DNA from: Sulfitobacter sp. HNIBRBA3233
GTDB lineage: Bacteria > Pseudomonadota > Alphaproteobacteria > Rhodobacterales > Rhodobacteraceae
DNA length: 64,000 nt
Reading direction: 5' to 3'
Assembly (NCBI RefSeq): GCF_040149665.1
Contig: NZ_JBEFLP010000001.1
Span: 2,170,001 to 2,234,000, forward strand
In this document: piece by piece, positions 42,685 through 51,830 of the stretch
Layout: each line of letters begins with the position of its first letter
Position numbering within the stretch: the first letter of the stretch is position 1
Made by a program: the position numbers and the translations under genes
Notes under the pieces: model-generated
Databases searched by the model: none
The model's input: the letters and a program-made list of their open reading frames with translations, nothing else
Told to the model about the DNA's origin: nothing

Positions 42685-44840
42685 TCCCATACCCCCGACC
42701 AATTGCCGAAAAGCCCCTGCCGGTGCCCGTCACGTACCTGATTATAAAGCCTTTTGGGCACACTCAGACGCGCCCCGCCATCGCGCAGGATCGGCCGGAT
42801 TGTTGTTTCGAAATTCCGCTTGTCCGGACGCCCGACAAACCAGCTTATCGGCACAGTGAGCGTGATGCCCTTGTCGAAGGATCCTTCGCCAAAGTCCTCC
42901 GCGGAAACATCTGTAAGGGTGAAGAACCCGCCGACCTTCCAGCCGTTGTCGAACTCCCGCTCCAGCGTCACTGTCGCGCCGACATCACCCGCAAGGTAGC
43001 GACCCACATCCAGCTGGCCGGTAAAGCCGTTGCCGAATTCGTAGTAGGCAGACGCATGTCCTGTCGCGACAGAATAGTCCCTGAACCCGAAACGCTGGTC
43101 GAAGTCGCGCTTTTTCACGTAGTTCGCTTCGATCCCAAGGGCGAGCCTGCTTGCCACCGGCTTCCAGAGCAGCTCGGCGGATACACCGCCATACATACGC
43201 TCCAGATAGCCCGCGGTCACCCGGGCGTAGAGATCGGCACCCGGCTTCCACTGGCGATTGATGTAGAGATTGCGCAGGGTCGTGTCACCGCCACCGGCAT
43301 AGCGGACCGCGTCCGTGCGGACCCGCGGCAGCGCGGACTCCGTCGTCCGGACAGTATCGGCGATGTTGCCGCCCAGCCGATGCCGCAGTTCGCCCGCAAC
43401 CGTCCAGCCCGGCGCAAACTTGTAAGATGCCTTGAGGCTGACGCCCCCGTCGACGCGGATAGGCTCTGTCGGATCGAAATAGCTTTGCGACAGGTAGGGC
43501 CCGATGGACCAATTGAACACCGAAACCAGATCTTCATTGTCGGCCGCGCCGATCAGGCTGGGCGCGGCGCTGTCGATGCCGGTCACGGCCAGCAGCGCAT
43601 TCGGCGCATCCGGAGATGTCTCCAGCGCCTCCAGATCCGACCGCCGGAACACGACGGTCGACTTGGCCAGCCCGTCGGCCATCGGCGTCAGGCGGAAGGT
43701 TTCGACCGACGCAGGCAGCACCCGCGCCATCAGCCGTGCGGCGCGCCCGATGGCCACGCTTTCCGCGCGGTAGCGTTCGTTGCGGAACCGTATCTCGGTC
43801 GTCGATGCCGTGGTTTTTGCGGAGACCAGCGTCAGGCCCTCCGCCTCGAACAGTGGCGTGAGCGCGTCGCGCACGGCGCCCGATGCGCTTTCCTCGGATG
43901 CGGCCCAGGCACCGTCGTAGGCCTGCGGATCCTCACGGCGGCTCGGCCGGACGTCATAGGGGCGCGGCGCAGGCAACCGCAGCGGTGACAGCGGGCGCTT
44001 CGGATTGATCTGGATCTGAAGATTCACACCCAGTTCGGAGCCATAGAGATAGTACGCGCCCAGCCGCATGCTGTCAGACAGCTGGTATTCGGCCCCGAAG
44101 TTGAACCGGGACTTGCGATCGAAAACGCCGTTGCCGGTTTCGATGTCATAGGCATCCGAGCTATACTCGGCCTTCACGCCCCATTTGTCGTTGATCTGCC
44201 ATTCCAGACCCGCGAATGGCGCGACATCGCCCCGAAACCACTGATCGAAGGAAGGCTCACCGCCGGTATCGCCGGGCTCGAACCCCGGGCGTTCGGCGCC
44301 AAAAGGCGCGCCGATGCTGCCGGAACTTGCCAGACGCCCCCAGCCAAGGCCGACCGTGGCCTTGATCTCTCCCGGAACGCGCGCGCCCGAGAAGGTTTTG
44401 GTCGCGACCACGTATTCGCCCGCATAAATCCCCGTGCCGGCAAAATCCTGAAGCCCGACCGTCACCGACGGCAAATACCTGCTTTCACGATTGAGCAGGA
44501 AGCGAAGGTCGAAGCTGCGGTCGCGGTAGGTCTCGAAACCGTCAAGATTGATATCGCGAATGCCGATGTACCGAAAGCTGGCCGAGATACGCGGCGCCGC
44601 CTGAAACGTCAGCGTCGTACGCGTGGTGCCGCCGAAATTCGAGATACCCACGACGAATTGCCCATCCGGCAACGCTTCGGCGGTGGGCATGTCGACCAGA
44701 CCGGGAGAGCCGTAGAGGTTCAGCGTCGGACGGTCGGCAACACCGAAGACATGGTCGATATCTTGCGCAGCCGCCACCGATGGCAGGACCACGCCAAGCG
44801 TGGTCAATTTCAAAGCTGACTTGAGGAAACTTCGGATCAT
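42681..44840 (-). CDS. YjbH/GfcD-family outer-membrane protein
   Basis: A 719-residue predicted outer-membrane beta-barrel of the YjbH (DUF940) family, implicated in polysaccharide export. It has a signal peptide ending SVAAAQ (residue 25 or so) and then LNLYGSPGLVDMPTAEALPDGQFVVG, the family hallmark, followed by many alternating beta strands. ATG 44840 starts a sensible signal peptide. The open frame extends 288 bp further upstream but with Arg-rich non-homologous sequence. It precedes the YjbF-like gene by a four-base overlap, the reverse of the E. coli gene order. Confidence 0.85.
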   Translation of the reverse strand: MIRSFLKSALKLTTLGVVLPSVAAAQDIDHVFGVADRPTLNLYGSPGLVDMPTAEALPDGQFVVGISNFGGTTRTTLTFQAAPRISASFRYIGIRDINLDGFETYRDRSFDLRFLLNRESRYLPSVTVGLQDFAGTGIYAGEYVVATKTFSGARVPGEIKATVGLGWGRLASSGSIGAPFGAERPGFEPGDTGGEPSFDQWFRGDVAPFAGLEWQINDKWGVKAEYSSDAYDIETGNGVFDRKSRFNFGAEYQLSDSMRLGAYYLYGSELGVNLQIQINPKRPLSPLRLPAPRPYDVRPSRREDPQAYDGAWAASEESASGAVRDALTPLFEAEGLTLVSAKTTASTTEIRFRNERYRAESVAIGRAARLMARVLPASVETFRLTPMADGLAKSTVVFRRSDLEALETSPDAPNALLAVTGIDSAAPSLIGAADNEDLVSVFNWSIGPYLSQSYFDPTEPIRVDGGVSLKASYKFAPGWTVAGELRHRLGGNIADTVRTTESALPRVRTDAVRYAGGGDTTLRNLYINRQWKPGADLYARVTAGYLERMYGGVSAELLWKPVASRLALGIEANYVKKRDFDQRFGFRDYSVATGHASAYYEFGNGFTGQLDVGRYLAGDVGATVTLEREFDNGWKVGGFFTLTDVSAEDFGEGSFDKGITLTVPISWFVGRPDKRNFETTIRPILRDGGARLSVPKRLYNQVRDGHRQGLFGNWSGVWE

Positions 44841-44970
44841 CACTTGCCCACTGCCCGGAAATGCATCTTTGGCCTTCTTTTCCAACTTAATGCACGGCGG
44901 TCCGCCTGAAAGCAACACACGAGCGGGACCAATGATGGGTTTAGCAACGCGCCGTGGCGCAATAGCGCGC

Positions 44971-46857
44971 CTAGACCGAAGAGGCTTCGGCCCCGGTCGG
45001 CTCGGTTTCCTTGCTTTCCACCCACCGTCTGACCACGGCGCGCGCCATGTCCTCGTCTCCCGCCACAACCGCTTCGCGCAGGCTGCGGATGGCCGACGCA
45101 ATCTCGATCTGGGACGGGACTGCCTCAAGCGCGCTTGAAATCTTGGGATATTTCGTCCCCAGAAGATCGTTCGACAGGGTCAGTTCCTCGACCAGCTTTT
45201 CGCCCGGACGCAGGCCCGTGATCGCGATTTCGATATCGCCGTCCGGGTTGTTCTGGTCGCGCACCTCGAAACCGGCACGCTCGATCACCTGCCGCGCGAG
45301 GCGCAGGATCGGAACCGGCTCTCCCATGTCGAGAACGAATACCTCGCCGCCCTTGCTGATCGTGCCGGCTTGCAAAACCAGTTGCACCGCCTCCTGAACG
45401 GTCATGAAATACCGCTCTACACCCTTGTCGGTGACGGTCAGCGGCCCGCCGCGGCTGAGCTGTTCCTGGAACAGCGGCACAACAGACCCGGAGGAGCCCA
45501 GCACATTGCCGAACCGGACCATCGCGAAAACCGTTCCGGTTGAACGCCGCGCGAGATCCTGAACCACCATCTCGGCCAGGCGCTTGGAGGCGCCCATCAC
45601 ATTCGTCGGGCGCACGGCCTTGTCCGACGAAATCAGCGTGAACCGCTCGACACCGGCCTTGGCCGACTGCTCGGCCAGGGTCTGGGTGCCAAAGACATTG
45701 TTGACCAGCCCGGTCAGCGGATTGGCTTCGACCAGCGGGACGTGCTTGTAGGCCGCGGCGTGCAGCACCACCTGCACACCGTGGGTCACCAGAAGTTTGC
45801 GCACCTGACGGCTGTCGGTCACCGATCCCAGAACCGAGATGATTTCGGTCTCCAGATTGACCTGCTCGACGATGCCGCGCAGTTCCATGTCGATCTGGTA
45901 GAGCGCCAGTTCGCTCAACTCGAACAGGATCAGCTTGCGCGGACGGCAATCTATGATCTGTCGGCAAAGCTCGGACCCGATGGACCCGCCTGCCCCGGAC
46001 ACCAGAACCACGCGGTCCGCGTAGGTTGCCTGCGCATCGCCCAGCGGGTTCGCGACCTCGGCACGGCCCAGAAAGCTTTGCGGCGAGACCGGCGTCAGCT
46101 TGTCGACCAGTGCCTCCTCTCCGATCAGCTGCGAGAACGACGGAAGCGTCTGCACCTCAAGGCCCATCTGCTGCAAGCGCCGCGCGATCTGCGCCTGCTT
46201 GGGCCGGCTGAGCGACGGTACCGCCAGCAAGACGCGGTCGATCTGCTTTTCCTTGACGACCTCGGCAATGCGCGCGGGTGAATAGACCGGCAAACGCGCC
46301 ACCTGCATGCCTTGCAAGCCCTTGTTGTCATCGACAAAGGCGACCGGTTGGATGGACTGGTGGCCGCGCAGGGCCGATACCAGCTGCATCCCCGTCGTGC
46401 CCGCGCCGTAAATCAGAACACGGCAGCGTGCAGAGGTCCGGCGGTAGATGGCCACGACAATCTGCAAGAGCACCGCACGGCTGGCGACGGCAAGGCAGAA
46501 GAAAACCACCCCGAAGACCATATGCAGCCCGACAGGCAGCCCCAGCCCCGCAATATCCGACAGGGTAAAGGAGGCCAGCGCCAGAAGCGCCGCGAACACA
46601 GCCGTGAGGCCGACGGCTGCCGCTTCATAGCCGCTGACCTGAATGTCGCAAATGCCGATCCAGATCGACACGCCGATGCAGACCGCGATCATGTAGGGAA
46701 GGATCAGCAGATAGTCCTGAATGTTCTCCAGCGTCCCGCCCGGCAGGTTCAGCGTGGCAAACGCGAAAAACAGGGCGAAGGGGACAAGTGTAGCATCAAG
46801 CGCCAGCATGATCCGGCGCTTCTGCGCCTTTGTCAGCGATTTGACCCAACCCAACAT
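44971..46857 (-). CDS. Membrane-bound nucleotide-sugar dehydratase/epimerase (CapD/WbpM type)
   Basis: A 628-residue protein that modifies a UDP-sugar for exopolysaccharide. Four or five N-terminal helices (about 20-130) are followed by a first Rossmann-like domain (VLIYGAGTTGMQL near 148) and the catalytic SDR domain (VLVSGAGGSIGSELC near 295). The active-site segment ISSDKAVRPTNVMGASKR has Met in place of the usual Tyr, as in WbpM/PglF 4,6-dehydratases. LHAAAYKHVPLVE is conserved. ATG 46857 follows GAGGG. It stands between the sugar transferase and yjbH genes. Confidence 0.88.
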   Translation of the reverse strand: MLGWVKSLTKAQKRRIMLALDATLVPFALFFAFATLNLPGGTLENIQDYLLILPYMIAVCIGVSIWIGICDIQVSGYEAAAVGLTAVFAALLALASFTLSDIAGLGLPVGLHMVFGVVFFCLAVASRAVLLQIVVAIYRRTSARCRVLIYGAGTTGMQLVSALRGHQSIQPVAFVDDNKGLQGMQVARLPVYSPARIAEVVKEKQIDRVLLAVPSLSRPKQAQIARRLQQMGLEVQTLPSFSQLIGEEALVDKLTPVSPQSFLGRAEVANPLGDAQATYADRVVLVSGAGGSIGSELCRQIIDCRPRKLILFELSELALYQIDMELRGIVEQVNLETEIISVLGSVTDSRQVRKLLVTHGVQVVLHAAAYKHVPLVEANPLTGLVNNVFGTQTLAEQSAKAGVERFTLISSDKAVRPTNVMGASKRLAEMVVQDLARRSTGTVFAMVRFGNVLGSSGSVVPLFQEQLSRGGPLTVTDKGVERYFMTVQEAVQLVLQAGTISKGGEVFVLDMGEPVPILRLARQVIERAGFEVRDQNNPDGDIEIAITGLRPGEKLVEELTLSNDLLGTKYPKISSALEAVPSQIEIASAIRSLREAVVAGDEDMARAVVRRWVESKETEPTGAEASSV

Positions 46858-47024
46858 ACCACTAGAACCCTCGAAAACTGGACAGACCCGGCAACTCGCC
46901 CCTTTGAGACGGCGCATCCAATCCGCATGAAAGTATAGTCAAACTAATCAAAGATTAACCAAAATTCGGCGGTGCAGCCAGTACGGCCGTTTTTCCGCCG
47001 ATCGCTCCCTACCGTCAGCGACCG

Positions 47025-47636
47025 TCAGCCGCGACGGAAAAGGTTTGCGATCGTCTGGAAAACAAGGTCGAAATCGTAGCAAATGCTCTGGTTGCGCTGA
47101 TAGATTAGGTCCAGCTTGGCCTTGCGCGGCACGCAAATGCGGCAATAGACATCATCGGTCTGCGCAGCGGTCGTACAGCGCGCAAGAAGGCGATCCTCGT
47201 GCCTGTGAAACCGAATCGTTGCAAGGCCGGTCACGCCGGGGCGGGATTTCAGCACTTCAGTGTATATCTCGGGAAACCGTTCCACGTATTCACGCAGGGG
47301 CGGGCGCGGTCCGACAAAGGACAGATCGCCCCGAAGGATGTTCCAAAGCTGCGGAAACTCGTCGAGCCGCCGTGCACGCAAACGTGCCCCGACAGGCGTG
47401 ACCCGCGATGCCTTGTGCGCACCGGAGACACCTTGATCCTCGTCAACGACCGTCATGGTCCGGAACTTGAGGAGCTGGAACGGCTCGTCAATGGTCTTCA
47501 TCCTCTCGGCCACGTAGAACAGCGGACGGCCCTGTTTGAGGTAGATATAGATCACCAACGCCAGGATCGCCGGCGCAAGGACAACAGCCAGAAGGCTGGC
47601 GAAAAACAGATCGAAGCATCGCTTGCGCCAGTTCAT
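47025..47636 (-). CDS. Initiating phosphoglycosyl transferase (PglC/WcaJ type)
   Basis: A 203-residue bacterial sugar transferase (PF02397) that loads the first sugar phosphate onto undecaprenyl phosphate. It has one N-terminal hydrophobic segment (residues 8-33), then the conserved RPLFYVAERMK, LLKFRTMTVV and DEFPQLWNILRGDLSFVGPRP with the catalytic Asp-Glu and phosphate-binding residues. It is the short, single-domain PglC-size form. Its ATG overlaps the upstream SDR stop by four bases. Confidence 0.9.
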   Translation of the reverse strand: MNWRKRCFDLFFASLLAVVLAPAILALVIYIYLKQGRPLFYVAERMKTIDEPFQLLKFRTMTVVDEDQGVSGAHKASRVTPVGARLRARRLDEFPQLWNILRGDLSFVGPRPPLREYVERFPEIYTEVLKSRPGVTGLATIRFHRHEDRLLARCTTAAQTDDVYCRICVPRKAKLDLIYQRNQSICYDFDLVFQTIANLFRRG

Positions 47637-48490
47637 GTTCGTGAAGATCCCTTGTCCGTATCCCTCCGCGCCTGTGCCACGAGCCCTGCGGGTGTCGTCT
47701 CGTCGGCAGAAAAATCATAGAGCCGTTGCAGCCGCGTGGTGTCCAGTACAACTTCGGCGATCACGTTTTCGTCCGGCGTTCGCGGTGTCCACGCCAGATC
47801 GGCGGCATCCAGCAGCGCACCCATCTGCACCGGTTCGGGTGCCGCGATGTTCAGGATCGCGGGAAGGGCCTCGGCCCGCGTGAGCGTTTCGAGAACGCGC
47901 GCAAGGCTGACCGGGCCGATGTAGCTGCGCGTCGGCGTCGATCCGTCTGCGAAACTGTCGATCTGCATCCCCGGCGCCCAGTTGCCAAGGATCGCATCGG
48001 CACCTGCCACGTTACCGATCCGCAGGATGCAACCACGGCCTCCCGCCTCGGCCAGAAACCGGCTCTCCATCTCGACCTTGGCACGCCCGTAGTCGGAGAC
48101 GGGTGCTGTGGGCGCATCCTCGGACAGAAAACCGCCCGACCGGCCATAGACGGCAGCGGTGGAGGCCACGAACACCCGCGCCCCGGCTGGCGCTGCGCGG
48201 AGCGCCGCAAGGGCAAGATCGGTGTTGAGCGCCATCGCATCGCCGCTGGCGGCGGCATGGGCGGGCGTCACGCCCGACAGGCAGATCACCGCGCGGCATC
48301 CTTCGGCCGCGCGCACCAAAGCGTCGGGCATCGACAACGGATCGCATCGGATCATGCCCGGCCCGCCACCGCGCGAGACGGGGCGCAACAAACGCGGATC
48401 AGACCAGTGTCTGCGCAACATCCCGCCCAGTCGTCCCGAGGCCCCCATCAGGAGAACCGGACGATCGTCCCCGGATACCGTTGTAGACAT
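47633..48490 (-). CDS. NAD-dependent epimerase/dehydratase family protein
   Basis: An SDR-type protein of 285 residues. It has LLMGASGRLGGMLRRH (Rossmann motif), ICLSGVTPAHA, ASTAAVYGRSGGFLSE with the Tyr region, and YGRAKVEME with the catalytic Lys. It probably makes or edits a sugar nucleotide for the polysaccharide operon. ATG 48490 is preferred for GAGG just upstream, though spacing is short. ATG 48499 is possible. It is coupled to the sugar transferase by a four-base overlap and divergent from the wza-like gene. Confidence 0.8.
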   Translation of the reverse strand: MSTTVSGDDRPVLLMGASGRLGGMLRRHWSDPRLLRPVSRGGGPGMIRCDPLSMPDALVRAAEGCRAVICLSGVTPAHAAASGDAMALNTDLALAALRAAPAGARVFVASTAAVYGRSGGFLSEDAPTAPVSDYGRAKVEMESRFLAEAGGRGCILRIGNVAGADAILGNWAPGMQIDSFADGSTPTRSYIGPVSLARVLETLTRAEALPAILNIAAPEPVQMGALLDAADLAWTPRTPDENVIAEVVLDTTRLQRLYDFSADETTPAGLVAQARRDTDKGSSRT

Positions 48491-48566
48491 TGACCTCATA
48501 CTTCCATGCAGTATCTTGCCCCCAACGGATTTCCAAGCCGTGCAGCGCGGCTGCGGGGGGTTCTGG

Positions 48567-49706
48567 ATGAACAAAGCGGGTATGCGGATGGGCCTTTTCT
48601 CGAAACTCTTCCTTGCGGGCTTGCTTGCTTTCACGATGGCAGCCTGTGATGGCCTGCCCCGCGGCGCGGCGGTACAATCGGAAATCGTGAAGGGAGCGGA
48701 CCAGCCAGAGGCGGATTTCGCCGTCTACCCCGTGACCAAGAGCTTCCTGCCCAGTGTGCAGCACTGGCCCGAAACGGGCATCCGCAGATACGGCTGGCTG
48801 TCGCGCGATCACGGGTCCTCGGCCCAGATCATCCGCCCCGGCGACACCGTGAACCTCATCATCTGGGACAGTTCGGAAAACTCGCTGCTCACGATCCCCG
48901 GGCAGCGTACCGCGCGGCTTGACGGGATGCGCGTGTCCGAAACCGGCACCATTTTCATGCCCTATATCGGCAAGGTGCGGATTGCCGACAGAACCCCCGA
49001 CAGTGCGCGCCAGCTGCTGCAACGGCAGATTGATCCCATCGTGCCCGGCGCGCAGGTCCAGCTGAGCATGGCGGAAGGGCGTGTGAACTCCGTCGATCTG
49101 GTGGGCGGCGTGAACGCTCCCGGCATTGTCCCGCTGCCCGATCAGAACTTTTCGGTTCTGGCGGCGATCTCGGCGGGCGGTGGCGTGCGACCGGCACTTG
49201 CGAACCCGCAGGTGAAACTGGTTCGCGGCTCAAGCATCTATCAGACCTCCGTATCGCGCCTTTACGAGGATCCCGCGCTCGATACCCGCCTGCGTGGGGG
49301 CGACAAGGTCATCGTTGAGGAAGACCGGAGATATTTCCTGTCGCTGGGTGCGGCGGGGCAGGAAAGCCAGTTCACCTTCAACCGCGACCGTGTTTCGGCG
49401 CTGGATGCGCTGTCGATCATCGGTGGTGTGGCTGACTCGCGCGCGAACCCGCAGGGTGTCCTAATCCTGCGCGAGTATCCGTCCAGCGCGCTGGCGGCTG
49501 GCCAACGCGGGCCACGTCAGCAGCGTGTTGTCTTTACCATCGACCTGACCACGTCTGACGGGCTGTTTTCGGCGAAAAACTTCCACATCAATTCGGGCGA
49601 TCTGGTGCTGGCGACGGAAAGCCCCGTCAACAACGTCCGCACCATCGTGAGCATCGTCGGATCGGCCTTCGGCCTGATCAACGTGGCCAGCGCAGCCGGA
49701 AACTGA
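48567..49706 (+). CDS. Polysaccharide export outer-membrane lipoprotein (Wza family)
   Basis: A 379-residue lipoprotein that would form the outer-membrane channel for exopolysaccharide. The lipobox MAAC puts the lipidated Cys at residue 27. The Poly_export domain (about 95-170, IIRPGDTVNLIIWD and GTIFMPYIGKVRI) is followed by SLBB domains (VDLVGGVNAPGIVPLPDQ and later SLGAAGQESQFTFNRDRVS). The start is ATG 48567, near a G-rich tract. It is transcribed away from the sugar-transferase operon. No Wzc tyrosine kinase or Wzx/Wzy is visible in the window. Confidence 0.88.
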   Translation: MNKAGMRMGLFSKLFLAGLLAFTMAACDGLPRGAAVQSEIVKGADQPEADFAVYPVTKSFLPSVQHWPETGIRRYGWLSRDHGSSAQIIRPGDTVNLIIWDSSENSLLTIPGQRTARLDGMRVSETGTIFMPYIGKVRIADRTPDSARQLLQRQIDPIVPGAQVQLSMAEGRVNSVDLVGGVNAPGIVPLPDQNFSVLAAISAGGGVRPALANPQVKLVRGSSIYQTSVSRLYEDPALDTRLRGGDKVIVEEDRRYFLSLGAAGQESQFTFNRDRVSALDALSIIGGVADSRANPQGVLILREYPSSALAAGQRGPRQQRVVFTIDLTTSDGLFSAKNFHINSGDLVLATESPVNNVRTIVSIVGSAFGLINVASAAGN

Positions 49707-49723
49707 CAAGGCCGGCCAGCCCG

Positions 49724-50974
49724 TCAGGGCAGGACGATCCGTTTCTCTTCGGGCACCAGCGCGTTGATCTCTTCCAGATGCCGCGGCAGGCATTTCGTCA
49801 GGAAGTCGTATTCCCTGACCACGTGATCGCGGGCGGCCTTGCCCAGATGCGCGAACTCCTGCGGGCGCTCCAGCACCTCGATGACCTGCGCGGCAAGGGC
49901 GTCGGGATCGAAGAAGTCGACCAGAAGGCCGGTTTTTCCGTGGGTCATCGCCTCGCGCACCGGGGCCACATCGGCGGCCACGATGGTGGCCCCCATCGAC
50001 ATTGATTCCAGAAGCGACCACGACAGGACGAAGGGCATCGTCAGGTATATATGGCACCTGCTGAGCCGGATGATGGACTTGTAGCTCTCGAAAGGCACCT
50101 GCCCCAGAAAATGCACGCGGTCCCAGTCCACGCGGTCGCCGACCTCGGCCTCCATCTCGGCGCGCAGGCCACCGGGCTGTTTGCTTTTGGCGCCGTAAGA
50201 TACCTCGTTGCCACCGATCACCAGAACGCGGGCGTTCGGGCGGGCCTCGAGAATGCCGGGCAGCGCGCGCATGAACTGGTGAAAGCCGCGCATCCGTTCC
50301 AGATTGCGCGCCATGTATGTCACGATCTCGTCGTCGCGGGTGATCGGCCAGTCCAGCCGCCCCAGTGTCAGCGATGCCCCGGCGTCCGGGGTCAGCTGGT
50401 CGGTCCGCACGCCGTCGTGGCAGACGTAGATCTTGTCGTGAAACTCTTCCGGAAAGCAGTCGCGCTGCCAGTATGTCGGACTGAGACCACGGTCGATGAC
50501 CGGAAGATTCGCAAGCGGTGTCGCGTTGCGGGCCTGTAGCAGGAAGGGCGTGTGTTCGTTCACCGGCTCTTCGGGGTCGAAATTCACCGGCCCGCCGTAG
50601 AGGCGATAGTAATATTCGAAGAAGCCGATGATCGGCACGTCCGGCCATACCTGTTTGAAAAACGTCAACTCGCCCCAACCGACATGGCCGATCACGATAT
50701 CAGGCTTGAACCCGTGTTCGACATCGAGCTTCCGTGCCGCAATGGCAGCGGCGAAACCGGCACCTGTGGCTTCTTCCCACACCTTGCTGAGCCCGTAGGC
50801 GTCGGTCTTCGGCTTGTGGTGCGGTTTATAGATAACGGTCTGGACGCCCTCGAATTTTGGCGGTTTCTGTCTTTGCGTCAGGAACACGATCCGGTGCTCG
50901 CCCGTGGCGGCAAGCCACTGCACAAGCTCGCGATACTGGCCCGGCATGTTCTGATGCACGAAAAGGAAATTCAC
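49724..50974 (-). CDS. Family 4-type glycosyltransferase
   Basis: A 416-residue GT-B glycosyltransferase. The N-terminal domain begins NFLFVHQNMPGQYRELVQWL. The C-terminal nucleotide-sugar domain carries VIGGNEVSYG, HFLGQVPFESYKSIIRLSRCHIYLT and the EX7E-like region WSLLESMSMGATIVAADVAPVRE. The start is GTG 50974, with GGAG ten bases upstream. It faces wza convergently and probably adds a sugar to the same polysaccharide, which is inference from location. Confidence 0.87.
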   Translation of the reverse strand: MNFLFVHQNMPGQYRELVQWLAATGEHRIVFLTQRQKPPKFEGVQTVIYKPHHKPKTDAYGLSKVWEEATGAGFAAAIAARKLDVEHGFKPDIVIGHVGWGELTFFKQVWPDVPIIGFFEYYYRLYGGPVNFDPEEPVNEHTPFLLQARNATPLANLPVIDRGLSPTYWQRDCFPEEFHDKIYVCHDGVRTDQLTPDAGASLTLGRLDWPITRDDEIVTYMARNLERMRGFHQFMRALPGILEARPNARVLVIGGNEVSYGAKSKQPGGLRAEMEAEVGDRVDWDRVHFLGQVPFESYKSIIRLSRCHIYLTMPFVLSWSLLESMSMGATIVAADVAPVREAMTHGKTGLLVDFFDPDALAAQVIEVLERPQEFAHLGKAARDHVVREYDFLTKCLPRHLEEINALVPEEKRIVLP

Positions 50975-51050
50975 GTTCGCACACTCCGGCGTTGATCGTA
51001 TCGTCGCGCCGACAATAGCGGCAGCCGCGCAAGATTTGCAATTGGACCTC

Positions 51051-51830
51051 TCAACGACCTTTCCACACGGGATCGCGTTTTTCGGTGAAGGCCAGTGCGC
51101 CTTCCTTCTGGTCCTCGGAGGCATAAAGCGTATCTACCGTCGGCAGTTGCCGCTTTGTGATCCGGTTCATCGCGTCCTGGAATTTCGCGTCCTCCGCATC
51201 GCGGACGATTTCCTTTATCGCCGCATAGACAAGCGGCGGCCCCGACGCGAGCAGACGCGCCAGCTCCCGCGCGCGGTCCATCAACTGATCGGCTGGCAGG
51301 ACCTCGTTCAAAAGGCCCCATCCCTTGCCTTCTGCCGCATCGAACCACCTGCCGGTGAGCAGAAGCTCCATCGCGATGTGGTAGGGGATGCGTTTGGGCA
51401 GCTTCACACTGGCCGCGTCGGCCACCGTGCCCGAGCGGATTTCGGGCAGTGCAAACTGGGCATGATCGGCGGCAAGGATCATGTCGGCGCTCAGCGCCAG
51501 TTCCAGACCGCCGCCGCAGCAAATGCCGTTCACGGCGGCAATCACCGGCTTGTTCATACCGCGCAGTTCCTGCAGCCCTCCGAACCCGCCGACCCCGTAA
51601 TCCCCGTCCACGGCATCGCCTTCGGTCGCGGCCTTCAGATCCCAGCCCGGACAGAAGAATTTATCCCCGCCGCCGGTAATGATCGCGACGCGCAGGTCCG
51701 GATCGTCGCGGAAGTCGCGGAAAACCTCGCCCATGAGGCGCGAGGTCTGCAGATCGATGGCGTTCGCCTTCGGTCGGTCCAGCGTGACTTCGAGAATGGC
51801 ACCATCACGGTGTGTCTTGATCGGGTTCAT
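51051..51830 (-). CDS. caiD: Crotonobetainyl-CoA hydratase-like enoyl-CoA hydratase
   Basis: A 259-residue crotonase-fold protein. It closely resembles CaiD of E. coli, including LDRPKANAID, FRDDPDLRVAIITG, the oxyanion segment KPVIAAVNGICCGGGLELAL, and the C-terminal LAFTEKRDPVWKGR. CaiD hydrates crotonobetainyl-CoA to carnitinyl-CoA. ATG 51830 has GGAG seven bases upstream and overlaps the ligase stop by four bases. Neighbouring acyl-CoA ligase and dehydrogenase genes fit carnitine-type catabolism, but no CaiB CoA-transferase is present, so the true substrate could differ. Confidence 0.8.
   Translation of the reverse strand: MNPIKTHRDGAILEVTLDRPKANAIDLQTSRLMGEVFRDFRDDPDLRVAIITGGGDKFFCPGWDLKAATEGDAVDGDYGVGGFGGLQELRGMNKPVIAAVNGICCGGGLELALSADMILAADHAQFALPEIRSGTVADAASVKLPKRIPYHIAMELLLTGRWFDAAEGKGWGLLNEVLPADQLMDRARELARLLASGPPLVYAAIKEIVRDAEDAKFQDAMNRITKRQLPTVDTLYASEDQKEGALAFTEKRDPVWKGR

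Noticed and set aside
42567..43988. 473-codon open frame on the plus strand
   Set aside because: It is antisense to the YjbH-like gene. Arg/His-rich, no homology recognised.
44841..45128. 96-codon N-terminal extension of the YjbH-like gene
   Set aside because: It overlaps the end of the dehydratase gene and is Arg-rich, whereas a proper signal peptide starts at ATG 44840.
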